This document shows, piece after piece, positions 44,407-53,438 of a DNA stretch of 64,000 bases (its first letter is position 1; each line of letters starts with the position of its first letter). The stretch comes from Candidatus Cloacimonadota bacterium (lineage in GTDB: Bacteria > Muiribacteriota > UBA6191): positions 1-64,000 of the forward strand of contig JAGSHD010000005.1 in assembly GCA_023954715.1 (NCBI GenBank), written 5' to 3'. The position numbers and the translations under genes were made by a program. The notes below the pieces were generated by a model. That model searched no databases. It was given only the letters and a program-made list of their open reading frames with translations, and had not been told where the DNA came from.

Positions 44407-45126
44407 ATGTTAGAAAAAATCCTTAACATTCCATTTAAAGTCTTACTAAAGATATTAAAATCACATCCAAAATCGTTGTCTTGGACGATGAAAAAAGTCT
44501 TAAAACTGCACTCCTTTAGCTATCATCTAGCAGGTGAGTTAGCTATATTACATGAAGGCGGGATTCATCCTAAACATAAAATTTTACTTTATAAAGAGTG
44601 GTTTGTAGATCAAATAGAAGTGCAAGACATTGTTTTTGATATTGGTTGTAATACAGGTTTGTTGGCTGATAAATTGTCAGAAAAAGCAAAACATGTTTAT
44701 GGAATAGAAATAGAAGAAAGTTTAGTAGCAAAGGCAAAGAAGACAATAAACAAAGACAATATTGATTTTATTTGTGCTGATGCAACGTCTTATGACTTTA
44801 GCCAATATGCTGTACATTGTATCACTTTATCTAATGTTTTAGAGCACATCGAGTATAGGGTAACTTTTTTAAAAAAGCTGATAAATAATATTCCTTGGAA
44901 AGATATGAGCAATCGCCGAATTTATATAAGGGTTCCATTGATAGAAAGGGAGTGGCCTGCTGTATATAAAAAACAAGTGGGATTAGATTACCGACTTGAT
45001 CCAACTCATTTTACTGAATATACGGTTAAGGAATTTTATGAAGAAATGAGTGCTTCTGGTATAGAGGTTGTATCTCATGAAATCCGATTCGGTGAAATTT
45101 TCACACTTTGCAAGGTAATCAACTAG
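44407..45126 (+). CDS. SAM-dependent methyltransferase
   Basis: DIVFDIGCNTGLLADKLSEK with HVYGIEIEESLVAKAKK marks the SAM site, and ITLSNVLEHIEYRVTFLKK the end of the fold. Its 239 residues have an N-terminal helical part (about 50 residues) that is basic. It is divergent from the previous gene and convergent with yhhQ, whose stop it overlaps by eight bases. The substrate is unknown. Confidence 0.8.
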   Translation: MLEKILNIPFKVLLKILKSHPKSLSWTMKKVLKLHSFSYHLAGELAILHEGGIHPKHKILLYKEWFVDQIEVQDIVFDIGCNTGLLADKLSEKAKHVYGIEIEESLVAKAKKTINKDNIDFICADATSYDFSQYAVHCITLSNVLEHIEYRVTFLKKLINNIPWKDMSNRRIYIRVPLIEREWPAVYKKQVGLDYRLDPTHFTEYTVKEFYEEMSASGIEVVSHEIRFGEIFTLCKVIN

Positions 45127-45799
45127 ATAGCTTAGCCTCACCCTCAATCGCCCGATTCAATAAATATGTCCCTAAATAAAATAGAGGCGTATCTAAAACA
45201 GCAAATACAACTTTAAAACTATAAGAAGATAAGATCAAAGGCCATAGTGTTGCAAGTGAGTTTACATTAGGTCCAAGCTCTTGTAAGTAATATAAAATAG
45301 ACAATATCACTACGGTATCTACAATCTGTGAAATTAAAGTAGAGCCACAATTACGAAGCCAAAGGTGCTTGCCTTTAGTTAGTTTTTTCCAGAAATGAAA
45401 TAACTTTACATCGATGCTTTGAGCACCCAAGTAAGCAATCATAGAAGCGGCCACATTAGCTACAAACAGCTTATATACTCCCTCAAAAGTAGAAGTATTG
45501 CTACTTACTCCAGCTGCATCCATTAAGTTATGTCCAAGCCACATCAAAATGAGCATATAACAATTGATAAAAAACCCAACCCATACAATAAATTCAGCTC
45601 TCTTTTTACCATGTACTTCACATATTAAATCAGTAGCTAAAAATGTAATCGGATAGGCTAATAAACCTACAGGTATAATGAAAGTTCCTGAAAAAAGAGA
45701 AACAAACTTGGTTGTACCGATCATGTTACCAACCACAAGACTGGTTAAAAATATAGAAGACAGAAAAAAGTATGATTTTTCATGGATAGTGAATTTCAT
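45119..45799 (-). CDS. yhhQ: YhhQ/VUT-family queuosine-precursor transporter
   Basis: The 226-residue membrane protein has six or seven hydrophobic segments, IIPVGLLAYPITFLATDLICE and CGSTLISQIVDTVVILSILYY in the places typical of YhhQ (DUF165) proteins, which take up preQ0 or preQ1 for queuosine synthesis. No queuosine genes are nearby, and no preQ1 riboswitch is visible upstream. It may let the cell salvage the precursor. Confidence 0.9.
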   Translation of the reverse strand: MKFTIHEKSYFFLSSIFLTSLVVGNMIGTTKFVSLFSGTFIIPVGLLAYPITFLATDLICEVHGKKRAEFIVWVGFFINCYMLILMWLGHNLMDAAGVSSNTSTFEGVYKLFVANVAASMIAYLGAQSIDVKLFHFWKKLTKGKHLWLRNCGSTLISQIVDTVVILSILYYLQELGPNVNSLATLWPLILSSYSFKVVFAVLDTPLFYLGTYLLNRAIEGEAKLSS

Positions 45800-45967
45800 T
45801 TGGCGTAAAACCTTAAGTTACTATAATGACTCTAAAACTATAGTTATTCTATCAAAGTTCTGAGTGTAAAAATAGTTGAAAACATCAAATTAGAGACTGC
45901 ATTGAATTTAATATAAAAAAATGATATTAATGAGCGACTGTTACAATGCTTTACTTCGGAGGAAATC

Positions 45968-47350
45968 ATGAATTGGAAAATTTTACTTAGCTTACCTATT
46001 TTGAGCTTACTTATTGGGTGTGGAGGCGGAAGCGGCGGATCATCTACTACAGCATCATCAACAAACTCTAGTGTTGGGCTGCCTGTAGCTTTAGCACAGG
46101 GTAATGCACAGGCCAGTAATGGAGCTATGATAAATAGCATACAAAGAGTTTCATCATTTGCTGGGGTTGTCCCACAAGCTTCTAAGTCAAAAGTTGTAAA
46201 TGTAAAAAATCAATATTTAGACTTGTTAAAAAAATCTTTGTTTCAGGGGTCAAGTCAAAAGTCATCTTCAAAGGCTGTATCAAAAGCAATTAGTGAGTCA
46301 AATGGTGTTTATACTATAAGTGAGTCTAATAGTTCACAAGGTTATGATATTAATTTAACTTTAAGATATTATGATGCACAAAGTAATCTACTAACCGGTG
46401 CAAACGTAGTCAATGCAAAGAGGATTAATGCAAATCTTAGCGGTTATGAAACGGTTGATAATATAAAATTGACTTATAGTTCTTTTACTTTAAACCGTGT
46501 TGATAATGGTAATACTACTTCAACAATTAGTGGTAATGCATCTATTAGTGGATCGAACAACACAACATTTGCTTTAAATATGAATAACTTACTTGTATCA
46601 AATACAACTGCACTTATAACAAGTGGTAGTATCGAAATGTCTGGAGCAGATACAACTAATGTTGTTACAGTAACTTCTACTTTTCAAAATAACGGAACCC
46701 CAATTGTTACTGTTAAAGAAAACTCACAACAATACTCTAGTCAATCTCTGGCGTTACCTAGTATAACTGTGAATAATGGTCAAACTACATTTAACTCAAA
46801 TAGCTCAATGATTACACACCCATTTATTGGAGATACATTGAGCGGGAATGCAAACGTTTTTGATACATCGATCAGTGGCGGTGGGCTAAGTTTTACAGGT
46901 ACTGCGACAATTAATAAAACGAATACAATAGTAAAAGTATGTAATGTAAATACAAGAAAGTTTTATATCGGTTTAGTAGTGAATGGTGTTACTGATATAA
47001 CAGAGGTCTATATTGCTCAAGACAGTCTAGGAAATTTATACGGCTTTGGTGACTCACAAGCGGCCCAAACGAATTGTTCTGTAATTCCATTAGATATGCC
47101 TGTGAATATGACACAAGCTAACTTTTCATGGACAGGTACAAACTCATACAAAGATACTTTCACTAGTACTATAACTAATGTGGGTATGACCAAAGATGGG
47201 TTTACAAATTTAACCGAGATTACTACAAATACAAGCGATGGTACGACCAGTAAAGAGTACTTTAATACAACTTACGGTTCGGCAATCTATGAAGGAAGCG
47301 GATTAATTGATGGGACATTAGTTAATATCGTAATCAAAAGAAAGCCATAA
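45968..47350 (+). CDS. Large lipoprotein, Ser/Thr/Asn-rich
   Basis: MNWKILLSLPILSLLIGC is a lipoprotein signal with lipobox LIGC and a Gly-rich linker GGGSGGSS after the Cys. The mature part (about 440 residues) is low in charge, beta-prone and rich in Ser, Thr, Asn and Gly, with only two further Cys near the end. No domain is recognised. A strong GGAGG site precedes the ATG. It is closed by a terminator at 47369-47402. Surface exposure is likely but not shown. Confidence 0.8.
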   Translation: MNWKILLSLPILSLLIGCGGGSGGSSTTASSTNSSVGLPVALAQGNAQASNGAMINSIQRVSSFAGVVPQASKSKVVNVKNQYLDLLKKSLFQGSSQKSSSKAVSKAISESNGVYTISESNSSQGYDINLTLRYYDAQSNLLTGANVVNAKRINANLSGYETVDNIKLTYSSFTLNRVDNGNTTSTISGNASISGSNNTTFALNMNNLLVSNTTALITSGSIEMSGADTTNVVTVTSTFQNNGTPIVTVKENSQQYSSQSLALPSITVNNGQTTFNSNSSMITHPFIGDTLSGNANVFDTSISGGGLSFTGTATINKTNTIVKVCNVNTRKFYIGLVVNGVTDITEVYIAQDSLGNLYGFGDSQAAQTNCSVIPLDMPVNMTQANFSWTGTNSYKDTFTSTITNVGMTKDGFTNLTEITTNTSDGTTSKEYFNTTYGSAIYEGSGLIDGTLVNIVIKRKP

Positions 47351-47368
47351 TAAACTTGGTTATTTAGT

Positions 47369-47402
47369 TAAAGGCTGTTGTATATTTATACAATGGCCTT
47401 TT
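47369..47402. terminator. Terminator between convergent genes
   Basis: AAAGGCTGTTGTATA pairs with TATACAATGGCCTTT (one mismatched position), with T residues beyond. It ends the lipoprotein gene and overlaps the stop region of the RDD gene. Confidence 0.8.
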
Positions 47403-48831
47403 ACTCTTTTTCTATAGCTTCTTTGTCATCTTTGGGGACTTCTTTTGGTGAATTTAGATCGCTAGGAAGATCGTGATCTACTCCAATTACGTATGACTTT
47501 GCCAAAATATCATGTACACCTTGGCGTTTTTTATTAATGAATGCATAACAGATCCCTAGAGTTGATCCTAAAGAAGCCAATCCAGACACTAGGCCTAAAA
47601 TTGAAAGAGGCAATATTAAAACTATAATGCTGACAATGTTGCTTATAAGTAAAGGACAGAACTTAAAAAGGTTTCGAAGAATTGCTTGTTTACTTGTCAT
47701 AACTTGATTGTCTTCATTTACGACTTTTATCTTACAAAGGACTTTTCCTATAGATCCTTGGTATTTTGAAGTTTCTGTTTTAAAGAAGTACAAGAAAAAT
47801 ACCAAAGTTGTTAGTGTTTGAAAAAGTGCTCCTACTATCCCAAGGCCGATACTGTATAAAATCATAGTTATTGGTATAGAAATACAGACAAACAACATTA
47901 AAATACAAGTATCAATAATCGCCGCGAAGACTCTGAGTTTATAACTAGCTAAGGCAATATCTTGCTCACTGTTCAACTTAAACTTTTCTAGAATTACATC
48001 ACAATGGCTTTGTAGGTGTTTACTTGCAACAGGGATAACACTATCAAAAGAGATTTTAGGTAGCTTAAACTTGCTTTTTTTAACAGGCTTTTCATCTTCA
48101 CTAGCTGACTCTTCTAAAGCTTGATCCGTTGAGTCCTCAGGCTCTGAGGCTAAACTTTGGTCGTCCTCTTGCTGATCCAAAGGGGGCTCGACTTGTTGTG
48201 TCGACTCAAGGTTTGTGTCTGTATCTTCTTCTAAGATGTCATCGAAATCTTCAATACTAGCTACATTCGTTTTTGGTAGCGCTATATTTTGGGGAGAACT
48301 AAGCTCAACTGATGGAGGCAAAATTGGTTCATCCTGTGCTTGATCCTCAATAAAATCAAAAGATTCATCGCTGTCTTCTATAATATGAAAGTCTGAGTTG
48401 TCTTCTATACTGGAGAAAAAATCAGGTTCATCATCATTAATAATTGGAGCAGGTTGTTGTGTTGAGGATTGATCAAATAATTGATCTAGTGCTTCAAGAG
48501 TAAAATGAGAACTACAGTCCATAGATACCATCATGTACCTAACAATATCTTCACTTTCTTCTTTTGAGTGAACTTGATTTAGAGTAGTCAGTGATTCTTT
48601 AAAAAATTGCTTTAAATCTATGACACGATCTTGTGGTAGAGGTGGTCTAAAAGCTATGCTTTCTTTTTTTAATCTTTGAAAGTTTGCTGGATCTATTTGT
48701 AAAAGCTTGTTTAAGTTTTTGAAATAATATTTTTCAGCAGGGCTTACTTTTGATGTTTGGTTGAGTTCAAGCAAAAAGATAGTAAGGATTTTCTCACAAA
48801 GCTCATTCGACAAATTAAATTCTGTTTCCAT
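47401..48831 (-). CDS. RDD-family membrane protein with acidic cytoplasmic domain
   Basis: Residues 1-290 are soluble and very acidic (Asp/Glu-rich from about 120 to 250), starting with a helical DUF-like segment. Residues 300-460 are an RDD domain: RVFAAIIDTC, KYQGSIGKVLCKIKVVNED and KRQGVHDILAKSYVIG with several hydrophobic helices between. RDD proteins are thought to move ions or small solutes, but the role is undefined. The acidic domain is an unusual addition. It has no operon partner. Confidence 0.8.
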   Translation of the reverse strand: METEFNLSNELCEKILTIFLLELNQTSKVSPAEKYYFKNLNKLLQIDPANFQRLKKESIAFRPPLPQDRVIDLKQFFKESLTTLNQVHSKEESEDIVRYMMVSMDCSSHFTLEALDQLFDQSSTQQPAPIINDDEPDFFSSIEDNSDFHIIEDSDESFDFIEDQAQDEPILPPSVELSSPQNIALPKTNVASIEDFDDILEEDTDTNLESTQQVEPPLDQQEDDQSLASEPEDSTDQALEESASEDEKPVKKSKFKLPKISFDSVIPVASKHLQSHCDVILEKFKLNSEQDIALASYKLRVFAAIIDTCILMLFVCISIPITMILYSIGLGIVGALFQTLTTLVFFLYFFKTETSKYQGSIGKVLCKIKVVNEDNQVMTSKQAILRNLFKFCPLLISNIVSIIVLILPLSILGLVSGLASLGSTLGICYAFINKKRQGVHDILAKSYVIGVDHDLPSDLNSPKEVPKDDKEAIEKE

Positions 48832-49030
48832 TTTCTACCTAATTTAGGGTTTTAAAGGGATTTCTATTATTAGGATACCTAGATGTAAGTAAGGTAAGTG
48901 ACTTAGGTATACAGTAATAGTTTCGAAATTAATTAGACTTATATATAGCTTTTTAGGAGGAATAATTAAAGTTTAGCAATCATTTATAGAAAAGAGAAAC
49001 ATATTAAAGCGTAGAAAATTTAATAATGTA

Positions 49031-49064
49031 TGAAAAAGCCCCCTATGGTAATAAATAGGGGGCG
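49031..49064 (-). terminator. Terminator after the glycine-zipper gene
   Basis: On the minus strand the GCCCCCTAT/ATAGGGGGC stem (49038-49046 with 49055-49063) is followed by TTTTT. It lies just after the stop of the gene at 49072-49692. Confidence 0.85.
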
Positions 49065-49071
49065 ATTGTAA

Positions 49072-49692
49072 TTAGTATCTACTTGAGTGAGAAACTCTAC
49101 TCAAATTTCTATTAGATCTTGGATATCTATGATGTTTTCTTTTATATTTTTTGTATTTTTTTTCTTTTTTAATAACTTTTACTACTTTGACTGGTTGACT
49201 AACTACTGTGGAGGCCATCATATCGTCCTGAAACTGGATGTTTAAGAAGATATCTAACTTATCTTTTTTATAAGTATAAAATCTTTCATAACTAGTCCCA
49301 AGTATGTTTACGTGATGGGTATATCCAGTTAAAACTTTTTTAGATTTTTGTTTGTAACGTGTTTCACATCTTTGTTCTTTAGTGTAGTACCCTGTATTTT
49401 TCTTTTGAGTTACACCAGAAGCTAACAAAGCACCTAGCACAGTTGCCGCTTTCTTTCCGCTTCCTTTACCAACTTTACTTCCTAACAAACCACCTACAAG
49501 CGCACCACCTAAATTAAATTTAGCACGTTTTTTTACAGGAACCTGCTCAACCCAACATGCTTCATAAGGAATTTGCTCTATAACATTTTCATATACAGCT
49601 GTGTGGCTTGTTACAGGGACTTCCATTTCAATTCCGTTTTGATGGTTTGCTACACTTACTGCTGTGATGATTAAAAATAATAGTGCTTTCAT
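49072..49692 (-). CDS. Secreted glycine-zipper (17-kDa antigen-like) protein
   Basis: A signal peptide (MKALLFLIITAVSVANHQ) is followed by a glycine zipper (about 65-100: GGALVGGLLGSKVGKGSGKK ... GALLASG) and a C-terminal beta part with QRCETRYKQ and TGYTHHVNILGTSYERFYTY, as in 17-kDa surface antigen/2TM glycine-zipper proteins. The last 35 residues are Lys/Arg-rich. I start at 49692 with GGAGAG upstream; a TTG at 49704 is less likely. About 206 residues. It probably sits in the outer membrane or periplasm. Confidence 0.75.
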   Translation of the reverse strand: MKALLFLIITAVSVANHQNGIEMEVPVTSHTAVYENVIEQIPYEACWVEQVPVKKRAKFNLGGALVGGLLGSKVGKGSGKKAATVLGALLASGVTQKKNTGYYTKEQRCETRYKQKSKKVLTGYTHHVNILGTSYERFYTYKKDKLDIFLNIQFQDDMMASTVVSQPVKVVKVIKKEKKYKKYKRKHHRYPRSNRNLSRVSHSSRY

Positions 49693-49950
49693 AATTCTCT
49701 CCAATATTTGATTAAAAATAATAATTTAATTTTTGTATTCAAATAGTAAGATGCGCGCAATAAACAAAAGGTTACAATTATTTTTATTTTTTATTTTTGG
49801 GGGTTCGAAACCGAATCCCATTTTAGAGTTTTAAAGTTTAACAAAGCAAAAAAAGGTAATGATGAGCTAAACCGCATCAAAAAAGCAAAAACTGCGAAAA
49901 AATTGTATGCTCCTCTCCTTTGATCCAAAAGACCGCCAGAATAATTACAA

Positions 49951-49977
49951 AAAAAGAACCCCCCAAAAATGGAGGGT
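49951..49977 (-). terminator. Terminator after the membrane/pseudopilin-like gene
   Basis: On the minus strand AACCCTCC/GGGGGGTT (with G-T pairs) around ATTTTT is followed by CTTTTTTT. It sits about 20 bp after the stop at 49994. Confidence 0.8.
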
Positions 49978-49993
49978 TACAACAGACTTGAAA

Positions 49994-50722
49994 TTATTTA
50001 GAGAAGAAGTAATGATCTAAAAAGTTAAAGAAACCTTTGATAACTTTTGGCCGCTTGGTTTTAAAGTTGTATCGAATCTTACCTGACTGTGGATGATATA
50101 CATATCCTTGCTTATAGGTATCAGGTAACTTAGTAAGATGATCTGTTATACAGTTTGTATATTTAGATTGATTGCTTTTATAGTGACTAGCCTTAGCTAC
50201 TACACACACAAAGCTTGCATCTACTCCTCGGTCTAAATGTGCATTAGGAAAGCGATTAAAAAAGGCTATACCATTGGTGGGACGACTTAATACTTTTTGC
50301 AACGTGTGTGAGCCAAACTTAGTTGTTTGTTTATTACCCGAACTAGTAGGATTTGGAAAGTGTAAATATTTATAGCGATAAGTGTTTATTGCTGCTTTGA
50401 GTTTTTTAAATCGATACTTAGCCTTTTTATATTTTCGAACCTTTCTTTTTTGGGCGGAGATGTGTTGGCAATACTTTACTCCTATACCAGTTAAAGTAAC
50501 CATAGTAAGAGAAGAAGCAAGTAAAAAGACCCCAGACTTTTTATAGTCAAACCAAAAACAACTAGCAATAATAGCTACAGGAACAAACGACATAAAAATA
50601 GCAATATCTGGGGTAGAACTTTTTATCGAAGAAAAACTAATAAAAAAGACCCAGCAAGCCAACAAAAAGACACTTAAAAACTGGTTCCAAGCTAAATTGA
50701 GTTTTAAATTATTTTGATCCAT
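49994..50722 (-). CDS. Membrane protein with pseudopilin-like C-terminus
   Basis: Residues 15-90 hold three hydrophobic helices (for example FLLASSLTMVTLTGIGVKYC). After a basic linker the C-terminal 135 residues resemble the globular part of a type II pseudopilin: RFKKLKAAINTYRYKYLHFP corresponds to the helix before the sheet, and GYVYHPQSGKIRYNF to the YxYDPxxGxI turn. There is no prepilin peptidase site. The ATG has an AGGAG site. I treat this as a suggestive resemblance, and no pilus genes lie nearby. Confidence 0.55.
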   Translation of the reverse strand: MDQNNLKLNLAWNQFLSVFLLACWVFFISFSSIKSSTPDIAIFMSFVPVAIIASCFWFDYKKSGVFLLASSLTMVTLTGIGVKYCQHISAQKRKVRKYKKAKYRFKKLKAAINTYRYKYLHFPNPTSSGNKQTTKFGSHTLQKVLSRPTNGIAFFNRFPNAHLDRGVDASFVCVVAKASHYKSNQSKYTNCITDHLTKLPDTYKQGYVYHPQSGKIRYNFKTKRPKVIKGFFNFLDHYFFSK

Positions 50723-51023
50723 AATTTCTCCTAATTTTAATATTGAGACAGACTATTTTACATAAAAGGTTAGGTAAAAATTAATGCCAACTAATAAAGT
50801 TTAGACTGGCAAAAGACTAGCTGTCAAGCGATCTACACAAGTAAAATGAGATCAAAAAAAATATATTTGTATTAAGTGTCAAGCCTTGTAAGACATCTAA
50901 TTTTAAAGCAACAATCCATATATTTTGATTGATTGTTATAACAATGCACAATATTGGAAGTAGGACAAAAACATGCGCTAGTTATGTTATTTTGTCCTCA
51001 TGCTTGGGGAGTAAAACTTAGTT
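50723..51023. other. 301-bp gene-free region
   Basis: Between divergent genes. It contains the inverted repeat at 50962-50998 just before the PQQ-propeller gene, and otherwise shows no frame or repeat. Confidence 0.55.
50962..50998. promoter_or_regulatory. Inverted repeat upstream of the beta-propeller gene
   Basis: AGGACAAAA (50962-50970) and TTTTGTCCT (50990-50998) are perfect arms, extended by ACAT/ATGT inside. It ends 25 bases ahead of the TTG start at 51024 and could be an operator or a leader hairpin. Confidence 0.5.
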
Positions 51024-52613
51024 TTGATTTATTTTGTAATATACATATTGTTAACTTTTTCTGGATATAGTGATCAGATAAATATCACAAGTGGTTGGAA
51101 CTTAATCTCGGGGTTGAGTGGCACTTCAGAAAAGCTATTGAATGAAAACTCAGAGATACTAATAATATGGGGTTTTGAAAGTAATCGTTGGAAAGTAAAG
51201 TTAGGGACAGAACTATCTACTGTAAAAAGTAATTATGAAAAGTTTACAGCCTTAGAAAGCTTACACGGTTCAAATGGTTATTACCTATACTCTAAAAAAG
51301 ATATTGTAGTAGAGGGTGAGACACTAGCTAATACTGACTATGATTTAAACTATTTTAATCAGTTAAAAGGTGGCTGGTACTTGTTGTCTGGTCAAGATTT
51401 TGATTTAACAAGTATTGTGCAAGACACCAAATCTCGACTAAACACTGCGTTTTCATATAAGTTTGGACGATACTTTGTTCAGCAAAAAATAGCTTCAAAT
51501 GACTATATTGATCTAGGCAGATTTGATGGAAAGATGAAGTCAAAACAAGCCTATTGGATTCAAGTCAAATCACAAATAGAGTCAGAAAAATGGAGTTTTC
51601 TTACTCAGGGAAGTGTTTGTTCTTCACCAGCTATATCATCGGATGGGACAATAATAGTTGGTTCGGATGATGGTAATCTATATGCCATTTCTTCTGCTGG
51701 GACTATGAAATGGTCTTTTTTAGCAGGAAAAGGAAACTTTTTTTCTCCGGTTATTGATAAAGATGGGACAATATATTTTGGTGGAAGTGGCAACAAACTG
51801 TACGCTATTAATGGGGATGGTTCTTTAAAATGGTCGGTAGAGTTAGCTAGTGGAATTTCATCTTCACCAACTATTGGAGTAGATGGCTCGATTTATATAG
51901 GCTCGTATTTTGGTAAAATATTTTCTATTTCTCACTTGGGAGAGAAGCAATGGTCTTATGTAACAGATGGTGTAGCATGTACTTCTATTTTGGCTGATTC
52001 TAGTGGCGTAGTTTATGTGGGCTCATATCTAGGAAGCTCTATTACAGCTTTGAGTAGAGAAGGACAAAAGCTATGGAGTTATGCTACAGATAGTGGTATC
52101 TCGTCAAATATTTCAAAGGACAATAATGGGACCATTTACTTTGGTGCAAGAAATAATAAAGTTTATGCTATCAATGGTGACGGGACTTTAAAGTGGTCAT
52201 ATTTGACAGAAGGAACAGTATTTTCGACCCCTGTCTTAGACTTTGATGGTACTGTTTATTTTGCATCAATGGATGCAAAAGTATATGCAATAGCTCAATC
52301 AGGAGAACAATTATGGTCTGTATTATTGGGCGGTGGTATAAAATCTACTCCAGCATTAAGTAAATCCGGAGCCATTATTATAGGCTGTGACGATGGGGGC
52401 TTATATACTATCTCAACTAGTGGAGTGATTCAAACTACGGTATTTGTAGGAGAGAGTATTATTTCTTCTCCAACATTGGATAGTAGTGGAGTGATTTACT
52501 TTGGAGCCTTGGATGGAAGGATATACGCTATAAACAGTGAATCAAAAGGTTTAGCTAAAACCTTTTGGCCAAAATATGGTGGGAGTATAGAAAACCTACC
52601 ACAGTTTCACTAA
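51024..52613 (+). CDS. Secreted PQQ-type beta-propeller protein
   Basis: Residues 1-18 are a short signal peptide (MIYFVIYILLTFSGYS). A domain with GWNLISGLSG and NSEILIIWGFESNRWKV (about 20-170) follows. Residues 180-520 are about eight repeats of some 40 residues, such as SSPAISSDGTIIVGSDDGNL and GTIYFGARNNKVYAINGDGT, the PQQ/BamB-like blade pattern. There is no catalytic site, so a scaffold or sensor role is likely. The TTG start has GGGGAG 12 bases upstream, which is a poor spacing, so the start is uncertain. It converges on xpt with overlapping stops. Confidence 0.8.
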   Translation: MIYFVIYILLTFSGYSDQINITSGWNLISGLSGTSEKLLNENSEILIIWGFESNRWKVKLGTELSTVKSNYEKFTALESLHGSNGYYLYSKKDIVVEGETLANTDYDLNYFNQLKGGWYLLSGQDFDLTSIVQDTKSRLNTAFSYKFGRYFVQQKIASNDYIDLGRFDGKMKSKQAYWIQVKSQIESEKWSFLTQGSVCSSPAISSDGTIIVGSDDGNLYAISSAGTMKWSFLAGKGNFFSPVIDKDGTIYFGGSGNKLYAINGDGSLKWSVELASGISSSPTIGVDGSIYIGSYFGKIFSISHLGEKQWSYVTDGVACTSILADSSGVVYVGSYLGSSITALSREGQKLWSYATDSGISSNISKDNNGTIYFGARNNKVYAINGDGTLKWSYLTEGTVFSTPVLDFDGTVYFASMDAKVYAIAQSGEQLWSVLLGGGIKSTPALSKSGAIIIGCDDGGLYTISTSGVIQTTVFVGESIISSPTLDSSGVIYFGALDGRIYAINSESKGLAKTFWPKYGGSIENLPQFH

Positions 52614-53176
52614 CAAAACTCAACTTTTCCTTCAACTAGAGATTGGATTCTAGCAAGAGATTTAATATTTAAGTTATGGTCCTCTAGACGTTTACGTCCG
52701 GTTTGAAAAGATTTTTCAATTACTATACCAACACCAACCAAATTGGCTTTAGCCTGATGTATCATATCCATTAATCCGATAATAGCATTGCCACTAGCTA
52801 AAAAGTCATCTACAACAAGTACGTTTTCACCTTCGTTGAGATATTCTTTGGAGATACTGATATCACTTGTTTTTTGTTTGGTGAATGAAAAAACCTGGGT
52901 TGTGTATGCTTCTGATTGAGTAGATGGTTTATGTTTTTTTGCATAGACTAATGGTAGGTTTAATGCTTTTGCAACCATAACACCAATGACTATCCCAGAC
53001 GCTTCAATAGTGACAACTTTATCTATTTTTTGATCGGCAAATAATCTTTTAAATTCAAGTCCGATGTTCTCCATGAGTTGCCAATCAATTTGATGATTTA
53101 AGAAGCTATCTACCTTTAGGATTACTTCTGATAAAACTTTTCCATCACTTTGGATTCTATTTTTTAATTCTTGCAT
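52610..53176 (-). CDS. xpt: Xanthine phosphoribosyltransferase
   Basis: Xpt salvages xanthine to XMP with PRPP, feeding GuaA next door. The start MQELKNRIQSDGKV is the usual opening, EASGIVIGVMVAKALNLPLV is the purine-loop region, and VLVVDDFLASGNAI is the PRPP-binding motif. I start at 53176, with CGGAG six bases upstream; a longer frame to 53212 has no such site. About 188 residues. It is divergent from guaA, and I saw no purine riboswitch between them. Confidence 0.92.
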   Translation of the reverse strand: MQELKNRIQSDGKVLSEVILKVDSFLNHQIDWQLMENIGLEFKRLFADQKIDKVVTIEASGIVIGVMVAKALNLPLVYAKKHKPSTQSEAYTTQVFSFTKQKTSDISISKEYLNEGENVLVVDDFLASGNAIIGLMDMIHQAKANLVGVGIVIEKSFQTGRKRLEDHNLNIKSLARIQSLVEGKVEFC

Positions 53177-53438
53177 GATTTCTCCGTAAATTGGGTTGGG
53201 TTTTACAAGCATAGCAAAGCTAAGAGTAAAAGGATTGTTTTAGTATCGGGAAAAGACTAGTAGCTGTTGAGAAAAAACACTGCAATTGTATAACTTAAAG
53301 TTACTTATTGTGAAAGTTGAGTAATGGTTTTGGTAAAAATAACAATTTGCATTTAACACAGGACTAAACTATCTTTTGATTTGATAGTAACTTTTACAAG
53401 TCCTTCAAGCTTTTTCTCTTTATTAATAAGGAAACCCT

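Noticed and set aside
45800-45967. preQ1 riboswitch upstream of yhhQ
   Set aside because: The short hairpin and A-rich tail of preQ1-I are not there.
53177-53438. Purine riboswitch between xpt and guaA
   Set aside because: No conserved P1-P3 core with the usual loop sequences could be seen in either direction.
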